From assembly GCA_050261675.1 (NCBI GenBank), contig JBLNDO010000079.1, forward strand, positions 1 to 30,077: a stretch of DNA of 30,077 nt. Direction: 5' to 3'. The position numbers and the translations under genes are program-made. Under the pieces are notes generated by a model, which was not told the origin of the DNA, searched no databases, and saw only the letters and a program-made list of their open reading frames with translations. Shown piece by piece: positions 7,189 to 14,207 of this stretch; the first letter of the stretch is position 1; every line of letters starts with the position of its first letter. This DNA comes from DASUBN01 sp050261675. Lineage in GTDB: Bacteria; Pseudomonadota; Gammaproteobacteria; Natronospirales; REEB76.

Positions 7189-8319
7189 CTAGAGGGTCTC
7201 GGTACGCTGGCGGTAGCGCACGCCGCGCGCGGCAAGATAGTCCAGCATGTACTTGTAACAGGCCTCCACCGCGCCCACGTGTTCCGGCGGATGCACGCCC
7301 GGCTCGTTGAAGCTGCGGTCCAGCAACAGGTTCGCGGCGGCGGCGCAGGTGAAGCCGGTGGTGCGGGCCATGGAGGAGAAGCCGGTCTTGGGGTCGTACT
7401 CGTCATACATATCCCATGTATGGCGGATGCGCTTGCCGTTCTGGACGCCTTCCACGGTCACGCGCATCACGGTGAGCTCGGGCTCCCCGGGCTTGAGCTT
7501 CCACTGGTCGATGAGGAGCTTCGCCGTGACCTTGAGCGGCACCACTCGGGCGCCGCCCACCTCCACCGCTTCCTCGCCGAAGAAGCCGGCGCGCTTCAGG
7601 TCTTCGATGAGGGCGATGTGGCCGGGATAGCGCAGGGTCTTCTCGGCCATGTCCGGGATGTGGGCCATGGTCTTGAGCAGGGAGCGCAGGCCGTCGGTGT
7701 TGAAGGCCTCGAGCTTGCCCGGCTTGTCGAACGCGATCATCTCGCGCTCGGTGAGCGCCGGCAGCGTCACCACCTTGCCGCCGCGCTGCAGGCGCGCGGG
7801 ACGGGTGTACTCCTCGATCACGTCGATGGGGGAGAACGGCGCCTTGTAGAAGAACGGCGGCTCCGGTTTCTGGGGCAGGCCGCCCACCAGGCACTCGAAG
7901 CGCGTCACCATCATCTCTTTGTCGTGGCGGCCGAGGATCACGTTGTCCATGCCGGGGGCCACGCCCACGTCGGTGATCACACGCACGCCCTTCTGCCGAG
8001 CGAGCGCGTCGAGCTCCAGCGCGTCCTCCGGGAAGAAGGAGATGTCCGCCACGTCCTTGCCAGCCTCGATCACGCTCCTCAGGGTGGCGAAGCCCATGAA
8101 GCCCGGCACCGCCGTGACCACGAGGTCGAAGGGCGCCACGAAGGCCTTGAGCGCCTTGGCGTCGCGGCTGTCGAGCTTCTGGGTCTTGATGCCCTTGGCG
8201 GCGAGCCGCTGCAGGGCCGCCTCGCTCAGGTCCGCCGAGGTCACCTCGTGCCGGGCGGCCAGATCCTGGGCGATGACGCTGCCCACCATGCCCGCGCCCA
8301 CCACACCGATCTTCGCCAT
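7189..8319 (-). CDS. Saccharopine dehydrogenase-like NAD(P)-binding oxidoreductase
   Basis: The protein has 376 residues. An N-terminal Rossmann fold is marked by GVVGAGMVGSVIAQDLA (GxGxxG at about 7-12), followed by LVVTAVPGFMG and the VADISFFPEDA and DVGVAPGMDN segments typical of the saccharopine dehydrogenase family, whose C-terminal part forms the substrate domain. Members act on amino-acid adducts or on lysine-like substrates (for example lysine 6-dehydrogenase); the exact reaction here is open. A strong Shine-Dalgarno AGGAG stands eight bases before the ATG at 8319. The P-loop kinase follows three bases after its stop. Confidence 0.88.
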   Translation of the reverse strand: MAKIGVVGAGMVGSVIAQDLAARHEVTSADLSEAALQRLAAKGIKTQKLDSRDAKALKAFVAPFDLVVTAVPGFMGFATLRSVIEAGKDVADISFFPEDALELDALARQKGVRVITDVGVAPGMDNVILGRHDKEMMVTRFECLVGGLPQKPEPPFFYKAPFSPIDVIEEYTRPARLQRGGKVVTLPALTEREMIAFDKPGKLEAFNTDGLRSLLKTMAHIPDMAEKTLRYPGHIALIEDLKRAGFFGEEAVEVGGARVVPLKVTAKLLIDQWKLKPGEPELTVMRVTVEGVQNGKRIRHTWDMYDEYDPKTGFSSMARTTGFTCAAAANLLLDRSFNEPGVHPPEHVGAVEACYKYMLDYLAARGVRYRQRTETL

Positions 8320-8414
8320 GTTCCAACTCCTGGGATGCCCTGAATCCCGGCGGGGATGCCGGGGAGAGGCGGCGGAGTTTACACTTTCGGCGTGGGTCTA
8401 TGTAGCAGCGTCGG

Positions 8415-8855
8415 CTACCAAACGCCCGTATTCGGCATGGATTTCCACGGTTCCCGCATGGGCAAGGGCTCGCCCTTTTGCAGTAATTCAATGGAGATGT
8501 TGTCGGGAGTGCGGATGAAGGCCATGTGCCCATCACGGGGTGGCCGATTGATGGTGACCCCGGCCTGCATGAGCTTTTCGCAGAGCCCATAGATATCGTC
8601 CACCCGGTAGGCCAGATGGCCGAAATTCCGCCCGCCGGTATAGCCCTTCTCGTCCCAGTTCCAGGTGAGCTCCACCAGGGGCGCCTTCTTCTGGCGGGCC
8701 GCCTCGGCGTCGCCGGGCGCCGCCAGGAATACCAGGGTGTAACGGCCCTTCTCGTTCTCCGAACGGCTCAATTCGGTGAAACCGAGCTTGTTGCAGAAGA
8801 AGTCGAGGGTCTGCTCAAGATCAGAGACTCGAATCATGCTATGAAGATATTGCAT
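8415..8855 (-). CDS. gloA: Lactoylglutathione lyase (glyoxalase I)
   Basis: The protein has 146 residues and belongs to the VOC superfamily. All four metal ligands of the E. coli-type enzyme are visible: H5 (MQYLHSMIRV), E62 (VELTWNW), H80 (GHLAYRVDD) and E123 (ISIELLQ). It isomerises the glutathione hemithioacetal of methylglyoxal to S-lactoylglutathione in the cytoplasm, the first step of methylglyoxal detoxification. The lack of the insertions found in Zn-dependent eukaryotic enzymes suggests the Ni/Co-activated bacterial class (inference). It starts five bases after the stop of the upstream DUF488 gene, so the two are probably cotranscribed. Confidence 0.93.
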   Translation of the reverse strand: MQYLHSMIRVSDLEQTLDFFCNKLGFTELSRSENEKGRYTLVFLAAPGDAEAARQKKAPLVELTWNWDEKGYTGGRNFGHLAYRVDDIYGLCEKLMQAGVTINRPPRDGHMAFIRTPDNISIELLQKGEPLPMREPWKSMPNTGVW

Positions 8856-8859
8856 GGGC

Positions 8860-9381
8860 TCAGCCTTGCAGAGCGAATGGATACGTGATGATCAGGCCCT
8901 CCACCTGGGCGAAGGGCGTGAGCCTGTGGGTCTGGAGCTTGCCGGGTCCCATGATATGCCGCACCTCCACGCCGCGCACGCTTAAGGCATCGCCGATGAG
9001 GGAGCGGTGGCAGCGCCAGGGAACCGCTTCGGCGCACAGGATGCACACCGTCTCCTCTTCCGAGAGCGCCATGAGTTCCGCGAGCGCCGCTTCGAACTCC
9101 GGGGTCTGCATGTAATCCGCATAGCCGCGGAAGCTATCGTTCTTCCAACCCTGGTTCACGGAATCCTTCCTCGGCCGGCGCAGGCCGCCCAAGGCGGGCA
9201 GGTGCCGGTAGGCGATGCCCGCCGCCGCCAGGGACTTCTGCAGCGCGTCGGCGTTGTACTGGGGATTGTGGCGCGAGCGCGGCACCGTACGGACGTCCAG
9301 GACACGCGCCGCCCGGTTCTCGCGCAGCAGGGCGACGAGTTCCTCGACGGGCCGGGTGGAATGGCCGACGGTTAACAACAC
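8860..9381 (-). CDS. DUF488 family protein (long type)
   Basis: The protein has 173 residues and starts with LLTVGHSTRPVEELVALL, the hallmark of DUF488, followed by VLDVRTVPRSRHNPQYN, YRHLPALGG and, near the C-terminus, VCILCAEAVPWRCHRSLI, a cysteine- and histidine-containing motif that is conserved in this group. The biochemical role of DUF488 is not established. Start is a GTG at 9381, nine bases downstream of the DUF3667 gene stop and just before gloA, so it is inside a minus-strand operon. A second, shorter DUF488 protein of a different subtype is at 19399-19749. Confidence 0.85.
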   Translation of the reverse strand: MLLTVGHSTRPVEELVALLRENRAARVLDVRTVPRSRHNPQYNADALQKSLAAAGIAYRHLPALGGLRRPRKDSVNQGWKNDSFRGYADYMQTPEFEAALAELMALSEEETVCILCAEAVPWRCHRSLIGDALSVRGVEVRHIMGPGKLQTHRLTPFAQVEGLIITYPFALQG

Positions 9382-9390
9382 GCTGGGACC

Positions 9391-10335
9391 TCAAGCCTTG
9401 AGGGAGGCGTAGGTGATGAAGAACAGCAGGCTGCGGTAGAGGCTCAAGGAGACGACGATGGCTGCGAACAGGTACCAGCCTGCGACCAGCACGCTGACGA
9501 TGACGCCCAGACCCGTGAAGCGCCGCAATGCGGCATAGGTATAGGCCGCCATGACCGCGACCAGCAGCGAGGAGAACACGCGGTTATCGAATATCAACCG
9601 CAGGTCACGCCCCAGCACGTGCAGCGAGAACTCGTAGACAGCCAGGGCCAGGCCGTTCTGCAGCGTGATCACCAGCAGGAAAGCGCTCCAGAAGTGGGCG
9701 CTGAAGATGAACTGACGCGCCAGGTTCTCCCCCAGGAACATCAGGAACACCCACCCCAGCACCGCGGTGATGGGGATGATGGCGACAATCAGGGCGCGTG
9801 ACAGGATGCTCTCGCGGTCGTTGAAACGCAGTGCGTAGGCATGGAGCGCGCCGAACTCCTTGGGGTAGATGCTCATATCCTCGCCGCTCTCCAGATCCTG
9901 ATAGACCTGCTGCCAGACGGCCGGATTGGCGTTCGGCCCCATGACCTCCCGTTGCACCAGGGTGCGGGCCACATCGCGGTGCAGCATGTCCCGGTCGCGC
10001 ATGTGGGTAGTGAGGGGCGTGGTGAACGTGTCCCAGCTGCACAGCAGGAAGAACAGCAGGTTACACACCAGGAACAGCGCCGCCGGACGCGTGTAGGCCA
10101 CGCGGCGGCCGAGGAAGTACTCCCGCGTCAGGAAACCCGGCCGGAACAGCAAGTGGCGGAAGGTGTTGACGAGCTTGCCCTCGCCGAGCGCCGCGGTGGA
10201 CTGCCAGTCGTGGAGAATCTGCTTCAGGCTGTAACTGCCGGACGGCAGGCGCTTCTCGCCGCATTGCGCGCAGTAGGGACCGTGCAGGGCCGCGCCGCAA
10301 CTCACGCAGTACCCGGCCGGCGTCGGGTCCTTCAC
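9391..10335 (-). CDS. DUF3667-like zinc-ribbon membrane protein
   Basis: The protein has 314 residues. Two CxxC pairs near the N-terminus (C10, C13, C22, C25; YCVSCGAAL then YCAQCGEKR) form a zinc ribbon, followed by a helical region and LVNTFRHLLFRPGFLTREYFLGRR, the conserved segment of DUF3667, just before the first membrane helix. About five hydrophobic helices follow. The family occurs in many bacteria without known function. The ATG overlaps the stop of the upstream membrane protein by four bases (ATGA), which implies translational coupling. Confidence 0.82.
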   Translation of the reverse strand: MKDPTPAGYCVSCGAALHGPYCAQCGEKRLPSGSYSLKQILHDWQSTAALGEGKLVNTFRHLLFRPGFLTREYFLGRRVAYTRPAALFLVCNLLFFLLCSWDTFTTPLTTHMRDRDMLHRDVARTLVQREVMGPNANPAVWQQVYQDLESGEDMSIYPKEFGALHAYALRFNDRESILSRALIVAIIPITAVLGWVFLMFLGENLARQFIFSAHFWSAFLLVITLQNGLALAVYEFSLHVLGRDLRLIFDNRVFSSLLVAVMAAYTYAALRRFTGLGVIVSVLVAGWYLFAAIVVSLSLYRSLLFFITYASLKA

Positions 10336-10868
10336 GGCAACAACAGCCTCAGGAGATAGACCCCGAGCGCGATGCCGGTAGCCCAGGCGAGCGCCGGCAG
10401 GAGATGCGCGGTCCAGCGGTCCATGCGGGTGACGTGTTGGGCGTCGTCGCGCGCCAGTTTACCGCGGGTGTGGCCCCAGAGCGCGAAGCACAGGCAGGGC
10501 AGGCCCCAGACCATGAAGCCCACGCTGGCGAGAAACAGCGCCGGTGCGCGCGGCGCGTTCCCTGCCATCGGAAACAGCAGGACGCGGTAGACCGCCGCCA
10601 CGCAGCCCACGGTCACCATCAGGGCCAGCGCCCGGGGTGCCCACCAGAAGCGCCGTTGGCTGATGAGCGAGAACCCGAGCAGGAGGCTCGTCAGGGCGAG
10701 CACGGCGCAGACGATTTCCCGCGACCAGGTCCAACGGGGCGCGAACTCGACCCAGGAGAGCCCGAGCGCGGTGAGGCTCGCGGGTGTCAGGAACCACAAC
10801 AGCCAGCGGCTCAGATGCTGGGCGTTACGCCCGCCGATGGGCGTGGCCTGGCGTTCAGCGGCCCGCAA
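10332..10868 (-). CDS. Hypothetical membrane protein
   Basis: I do not recognise this 178-residue protein. It has about five predicted membrane helices (for example LTALGLSWVEF, CAVLALTSLLLGFSLI, ALMVTVGCVAAVYRVLL, VGFMVWGLPCLCFALW, ALAWATGIALGVYLLRLLL) and a charged loop with a His-Asp-Arg-rich stretch before the last helix. The start is uncertain: the longest form uses TTG at 10868 and overlaps the carbonic anhydrase gene by 14 bases; no good ATG lies nearby. The stop overlaps the start of the DUF3667 gene, so the two probably make interacting or at least co-produced membrane proteins. Confidence 0.65.
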   Translation of the reverse strand: MRAAERQATPIGGRNAQHLSRWLLWFLTPASLTALGLSWVEFAPRWTWSREIVCAVLALTSLLLGFSLISQRRFWWAPRALALMVTVGCVAAVYRVLLFPMAGNAPRAPALFLASVGFMVWGLPCLCFALWGHTRGKLARDDAQHVTRMDRWTAHLLPALAWATGIALGVYLLRLLLP

Positions 10869-11388
10869 GGTAGCGGTCCTTGAGTCGCACGTAGTGCGCC
10901 GCGGAATAGCGCAGCATCTCGCGCTCGCCGTCGGTCAGCGGGCGGATCTTCTGCGCCGGGCTGCCGCGGTAGAGGTGGCCCGATTCGAGGCGCTTGCCGG
11001 GGCTCACCAGGCTGCCGGCCCCGAGCAGCACGTCGTCCTCCACCACCGCGCCGTCCATGACGATGGAACTCATGCCGATGAGGCAGCGGTCGCCGACGGT
11101 GCAGGCATGCAGCAGGCACTTGTGGCCGACGGTCACGTCGGCGCCGATCACCAGCGGAAAGCCGCCGGGACTGTAGGGGCCGTCGTGGGTCACGTGCAGC
11201 ATGGTCAGGTCCTGGATGTTGCTGCGGGCGCCGACGCGGATCGTATTCACGTCGCCGCGCGCCACCGTCATGGGCCAGAGGGAGGCGTCGTCCGCCAGTG
11301 TCACCTGGCCGATGACCACCGCGGTCTCGTCTATATAGACGCGCTGGCCGATGGCGGGGTTTATACCGGTGTAGGGGCGGATGGACAT
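10855..11388 (-). CDS. Gamma-carbonic anhydrase-like hexapeptide-repeat protein (YrdA type)
   Basis: The protein has 177 residues and is a left-handed beta-helix of hexapeptide repeats. Three His at the usual places for metal binding are visible: H65 (MLHVTHD), H89 (VTVGHKC) and H94 (LLHACTVG), with R44 and D46 (ARGDVNTIRVG) and Q59. The C-terminal helix (DGEREMLRYSAAHYVRLKDRYL) is characteristic. These proteins are trimeric and cytoplasmic; only some are active carbonic anhydrases. It heads the minus-strand series of seven genes, with its TGA inside the start of the next membrane protein gene. Confidence 0.9.
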   Translation of the reverse strand: MSIRPYTGINPAIGQRVYIDETAVVIGQVTLADDASLWPMTVARGDVNTIRVGARSNIQDLTMLHVTHDGPYSPGGFPLVIGADVTVGHKCLLHACTVGDRCLIGMSSIVMDGAVVEDDVLLGAGSLVSPGKRLESGHLYRGSPAQKIRPLTDGEREMLRYSAAHYVRLKDRYLAGR

Positions 11389-11418
11389 GGCGGGCCCGGA
11401 GTGGACGGACCCTAAATT

Positions 11419-12555
11419 CTAACTGGCCACGACTCGGTTGCGGCCAGCCTGCTTCGCCCGCAGCAGGCGCTGATCGGCGGCGGTCAGCAGCGCTCGGGCG
11501 GTGTGTCCGTCGCCCGGATACTCCGCCACCCCGGCGCTCACAGTGAGGGTGATGGCGTGGCCCAGGCCCGGCGGCTTCAGGATCAGCTTGCCCACCGCCT
11601 GGCGCAGCGCATCGGCCTTCTCGGCGCCGGAGCCCTCGCCCGTCTCGTGCAGCAGCAGCACGAATTCCTCGCCGCCGTAGCGCACCACCACGTCGCTGTG
11701 GCGCACGCTATGGCGCAGCGCCCGCGCCAGGGCGCGCAGCACCGCGTCGCCCGTGGGGTGGCCGTGGGTGTCGTTGATGCGCTTGAAATGGTCGGCGTCC
11801 ACGATCACCAGCGAGAAGCGGCGGCCGTAGCGACGGGCCCGCTCGATCTCGAACTCCAGCAGCGTGTCGAAGTAGCCGCGGTTGAACAGGCCGGTCATGG
11901 GGTCGCGCACCGAGCGGTACAGCAGCCGCTCGGAGCGAGCCACGATGGCGTAGCTGATGACCACCGCCGCGGAGAGGAACACGACGCGGGTGAACTGGTC
12001 GATGCCGCTGTAGGTGCCGGTGGAGGGGTTCTGTATCTCCGGCGCGTTCACGTCGTACGCGTGGGTCACGAACTCGATGAGCGCGACGTATTGCAGCACC
12101 GTGAGCGCACCGATGACGAGGCAGATACGCCGGTCTTGGCGCAGGCTCATGGAGACGATGGCGAGGAAATAGATGTCGAAGGTCACCTTGCTGTTGGTGG
12201 CGATGAGCGGCGAACCCACGAATACGAACAGCACCAGCGCGGAGGTGACGAAGCTGTTGTCGAACAGGGTGGTGAGAAAACCGACCCAGGCCCGGTACGG
12301 CCGGTAGCGGAGGTAGACGAAGACCGCCGCGGCGAAAGCCATGGCGATCCCGGTGATCCCCAGGCCCCACTGGAAGACGGGGTTGTCCGGGTAATAGACG
12401 ATCTTGTAGATGGGCGTGATCAGCAGCAGCGCGACCACCACCAGGCGCACGCGCGCCGCCAAGCGCTCGCCCTCGCCGCCCGCCACCAGGAGCGCCGCAT
12501 CCGGTCCGCGCCAGAATTCCCCCCAGGCCCGCTTCAAATCCCTGCGCGTCATCAT
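11419..12555 (-). CDS. Membrane-anchored diguanylate cyclase (GGDEF)
   Basis: The frame is open from 12621, but I place the start at the ATG at 12555 (MMTRRDLKR), giving 378 residues, since the extra 22 residues look untranslated. About six N-terminal membrane helices form a sensor (VVVALLLITPIYKIVYY through VVFLSAAVVISYAIV). A GGDEF domain follows, with the active-site motif GGEEF (RYGGEEFVLL) and an RxxD inhibitory site (RHSD) exactly five residues before it, so it should make c-di-GMP from two GTP and be product-inhibited. No EAL domain is present. It is divergent from lemA. Target specificity is unknown. Confidence 0.88.
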   Translation of the reverse strand: MMTRRDLKRAWGEFWRGPDAALLVAGGEGERLAARVRLVVVALLLITPIYKIVYYPDNPVFQWGLGITGIAMAFAAAVFVYLRYRPYRAWVGFLTTLFDNSFVTSALVLFVFVGSPLIATNSKVTFDIYFLAIVSMSLRQDRRICLVIGALTVLQYVALIEFVTHAYDVNAPEIQNPSTGTYSGIDQFTRVVFLSAAVVISYAIVARSERLLYRSVRDPMTGLFNRGYFDTLLEFEIERARRYGRRFSLVIVDADHFKRINDTHGHPTGDAVLRALARALRHSVRHSDVVVRYGGEEFVLLLHETGEGSGAEKADALRQAVGKLILKPPGLGHAITLTVSAGVAEYPGDGHTARALLTAADQRLLRAKQAGRNRVVAS

Positions 12556-12634
12556 CACCCCGATGGCACCGCTTCGGCGACTAGCATACTCCGCGCGCAG
12601 GCCGCGCCAAAGCCGGGGCACGGTAGGCCGATGC

Positions 12635-12640
12635 TATACT
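12635..12640 (+). promoter_or_regulatory. Probable -10 of the lemA transcript
   Basis: TATACT lies 23 bases before the ATG at 12664 and is the best sigma-70-like -10 in the lemA upstream region. A -35 at the right distance is not clear. Confidence 0.4.
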
Positions 12641-12663
12641 CGCAGCAGTCCAATCGCATCGGG

Positions 12664-13239
12664 ATGGGTCCCATGGGAATGTTCCTTTTCTTGGGCGTGA
12701 TCGTCGTGGTCGCGATCTACGTGATCATGGTGTTCAACGGGCTCGTGTCGCTGAAGAACAACGTCAAGAAGGCCTGGGCCAACATCGACGTGCTGCTGAA
12801 GCAGCGTCACGACGAACTGCCGAAACTGGTGGAAACCTGCAAGCAGTACATGAACTACGAGCGCGACACCCTGGAAAAGGTGATGCAGGCCCGCGCCGGC
12901 GTGCAGCAGGCGCGCGAATCCGGCGACATCGGCGCCCTGGGCCCCGCCGAGGCGCAGTTGCGCGCCGTGGTCGGAAAGCTCTACGCCGTGGCCGAAGCCT
13001 ATCCGCAGCTCAAGGCCAACGAGTCCTTCCAGCAACTGCAGGGGCGCATCACCGGCCTAGAGAACGCCATCGCCGACCGTCGTGAGTTCTACAACGACAG
13101 CGTGAATCTCTACAACACCGGCATCCAACAGTTCCCCGGCGTGCTATTCGCACGCCAGTTTGGGTTCATGCCTGCGAGCCTGCTCGAATTCGCCGAGGAG
13201 GAGAAGAAGGACGTCGACATGAAGGCGCTGTTCAGCTGA
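12664..13239 (+). CDS. lemA: LemA family protein
   Basis: The protein has 191 residues. An N-terminal hydrophobic helix (FLFLGVIVVVAIYVIMVF) is followed by the LemA helical domain: NNVKKAWANIDVLLKQRHDELPKLVET, with the LLKxRHDxLP motif, then FQQLQGRITGLENAIADRREFYND-type helices and the terminal YNTGIQQFPGVLFA. LemA is inner-membrane-anchored with a coiled-coil-like domain; its function is not well established. Several ATGs (12664, 12673, 12679) could start it; I use the first. Its TGA is directly followed by the ATG of the GIDE gene, which indicates cotranslation. The LemA and GIDE pair is a recurrent neighbourhood as far as I recall. Confidence 0.9.
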   Translation: MGPMGMFLFLGVIVVVAIYVIMVFNGLVSLKNNVKKAWANIDVLLKQRHDELPKLVETCKQYMNYERDTLEKVMQARAGVQQARESGDIGALGPAEAQLRAVVGKLYAVAEAYPQLKANESFQQLQGRITGLENAIADRREFYNDSVNLYNTGIQQFPGVLFARQFGFMPASLLEFAEEEKKDVDMKALFS

Positions 13240-14160
13240 ATGATCGCCTTCCTGGACCCGGATTGGATACGGAGCATCGAGCCCGGCCATTTCTGGTTGT
13301 TCACATGCGGTGTCTGCGCGGTCTCGCTGGCCGCGTTCTTCGCCACGTGGCACTTCTACCGCCGGCTGCAGCTGGTGGAGGACACGCCACGTTCCCTGAT
13401 CCGCTCCGCCGCCCAGGGTTATGTCGAACTGAGCGGCCGGAGCAGGCTCATGCCCGGCGACCCGATCCTTGCCCCGCTGTCGCGCACGCGCTGCGTGTGG
13501 TGGTCGTATAGCATCGAGGTGTACGTCCGCAGTGGCAGGAGCTCACATTGGAAGACCCTGGACAGCGGCATCAGCGGCGAATTGTTCCTGGTGGTGGATG
13601 AGACCGGCCAATGCGTGGTGGATCCCGAGGGCGCTTCGGTCTATTCCACGGCGAAGGACGTCTGGTATGGGAACAGCGACTGGCCCGAGGGCGGCCCCGC
13701 CATGGGCGGATCGCGGTTTGGCGCGAATTACCGCTATACCGAACAACGCATGCACGAGAATGACCCTGTGTACGCGCTGGGTTACTTCCACACCCAGGAT
13801 CCAGCATCGGAAGCCAACATCGACGACGAAGTGCGCCAACAACTCGTCGTCTGGAAGAAGGACCAAGCCTGGTTGCTGCAGCACTTCGACACCAACCACG
13901 ACGGCCAAGTGGATCCGCAGGAATGGGAAGGGGCGCGCCAGGAGGCGCGGCGCCTGGTGTTGGAGCGGGAACGGGAGAACATGAGCCGCCCTCCGGTGAA
14001 CGTGCTCAGCCGCTCTCCCGATTCACGCGATTTCATCCTGTCTGCGCTGCCGCAAGGGAGCCTGGAATCCCGTCTGCGGCTGTACGCCCTGGCATGCATG
14101 GCGCTGTTCTTTGCGGCCGGAGCCCTCGGTACCTACCTCCTGAGCGTGCGCCTGTCCTGA
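13240..14160 (+). CDS. GIDE-domain membrane protein with an EF-hand
   Basis: The protein has 306 residues with a hydrophobic helix at each end (about 18-38 and 283-303). The middle resembles the GIDE domain of MUL1/MAPL-like proteins, often annotated 'E3 ubiquitin ligase family', starting with AQGYVELSGRSRLMPG and LSRTRCVWWSYSIE. No RING domain is present, so no ligase activity is implied. Before the second helix a canonical EF-hand loop is seen at 217-228: D217, N219, D221, Q223, D225 and E228 (DTNHDGQVDPQE). This suggests binding of Ca2+ or a structural role. It is translated directly after lemA. Confidence 0.75.
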   Translation: MIAFLDPDWIRSIEPGHFWLFTCGVCAVSLAAFFATWHFYRRLQLVEDTPRSLIRSAAQGYVELSGRSRLMPGDPILAPLSRTRCVWWSYSIEVYVRSGRSSHWKTLDSGISGELFLVVDETGQCVVDPEGASVYSTAKDVWYGNSDWPEGGPAMGGSRFGANYRYTEQRMHENDPVYALGYFHTQDPASEANIDDEVRQQLVVWKKDQAWLLQHFDTNHDGQVDPQEWEGARQEARRLVLERERENMSRPPVNVLSRSPDSRDFILSALPQGSLESRLRLYALACMALFFAAGALGTYLLSVRLS

Positions 14161-14170
14161 ACGCGCCGCG

Positions 14171-14179
14171 TGATAAGAT
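14171..14179 (+). promoter_or_regulatory. Extended -10 element before prlC
   Basis: TGATAAGAT has TG one base before a TAAGAT hexamer, an extended -10 pattern. It lies 28 bases before the prlC ATG and just after the GIDE stop. The -35 is poor. It suggests prlC has its own promoter. Confidence 0.35.
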
Positions 14180-14207
14180 TTCCGCGTCTTTCGCTGACAC
14201 ATCTGCC

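Noticed and set aside
7102..8343. Long plus-strand frame rich in His, Gly, Leu and Ala
   Set aside because: It is the complement of the saccharopine-dehydrogenase-like gene; the composition is typical of antisense of GC-rich genes and no domain is visible.
8346..8363. GC-rich hairpin CCCGGC-N6-GCCGGG before the dehydrogenase gene
   Set aside because: The stem is only 6 bp with no T-run, so neither a terminator nor a riboswitch can be supported.
13923..14207. Longer N-terminus for oligopeptidase A
   Set aside because: The extra codons overlap the GIDE gene in another frame and do not belong to the family N-terminus, which starts at 14208.
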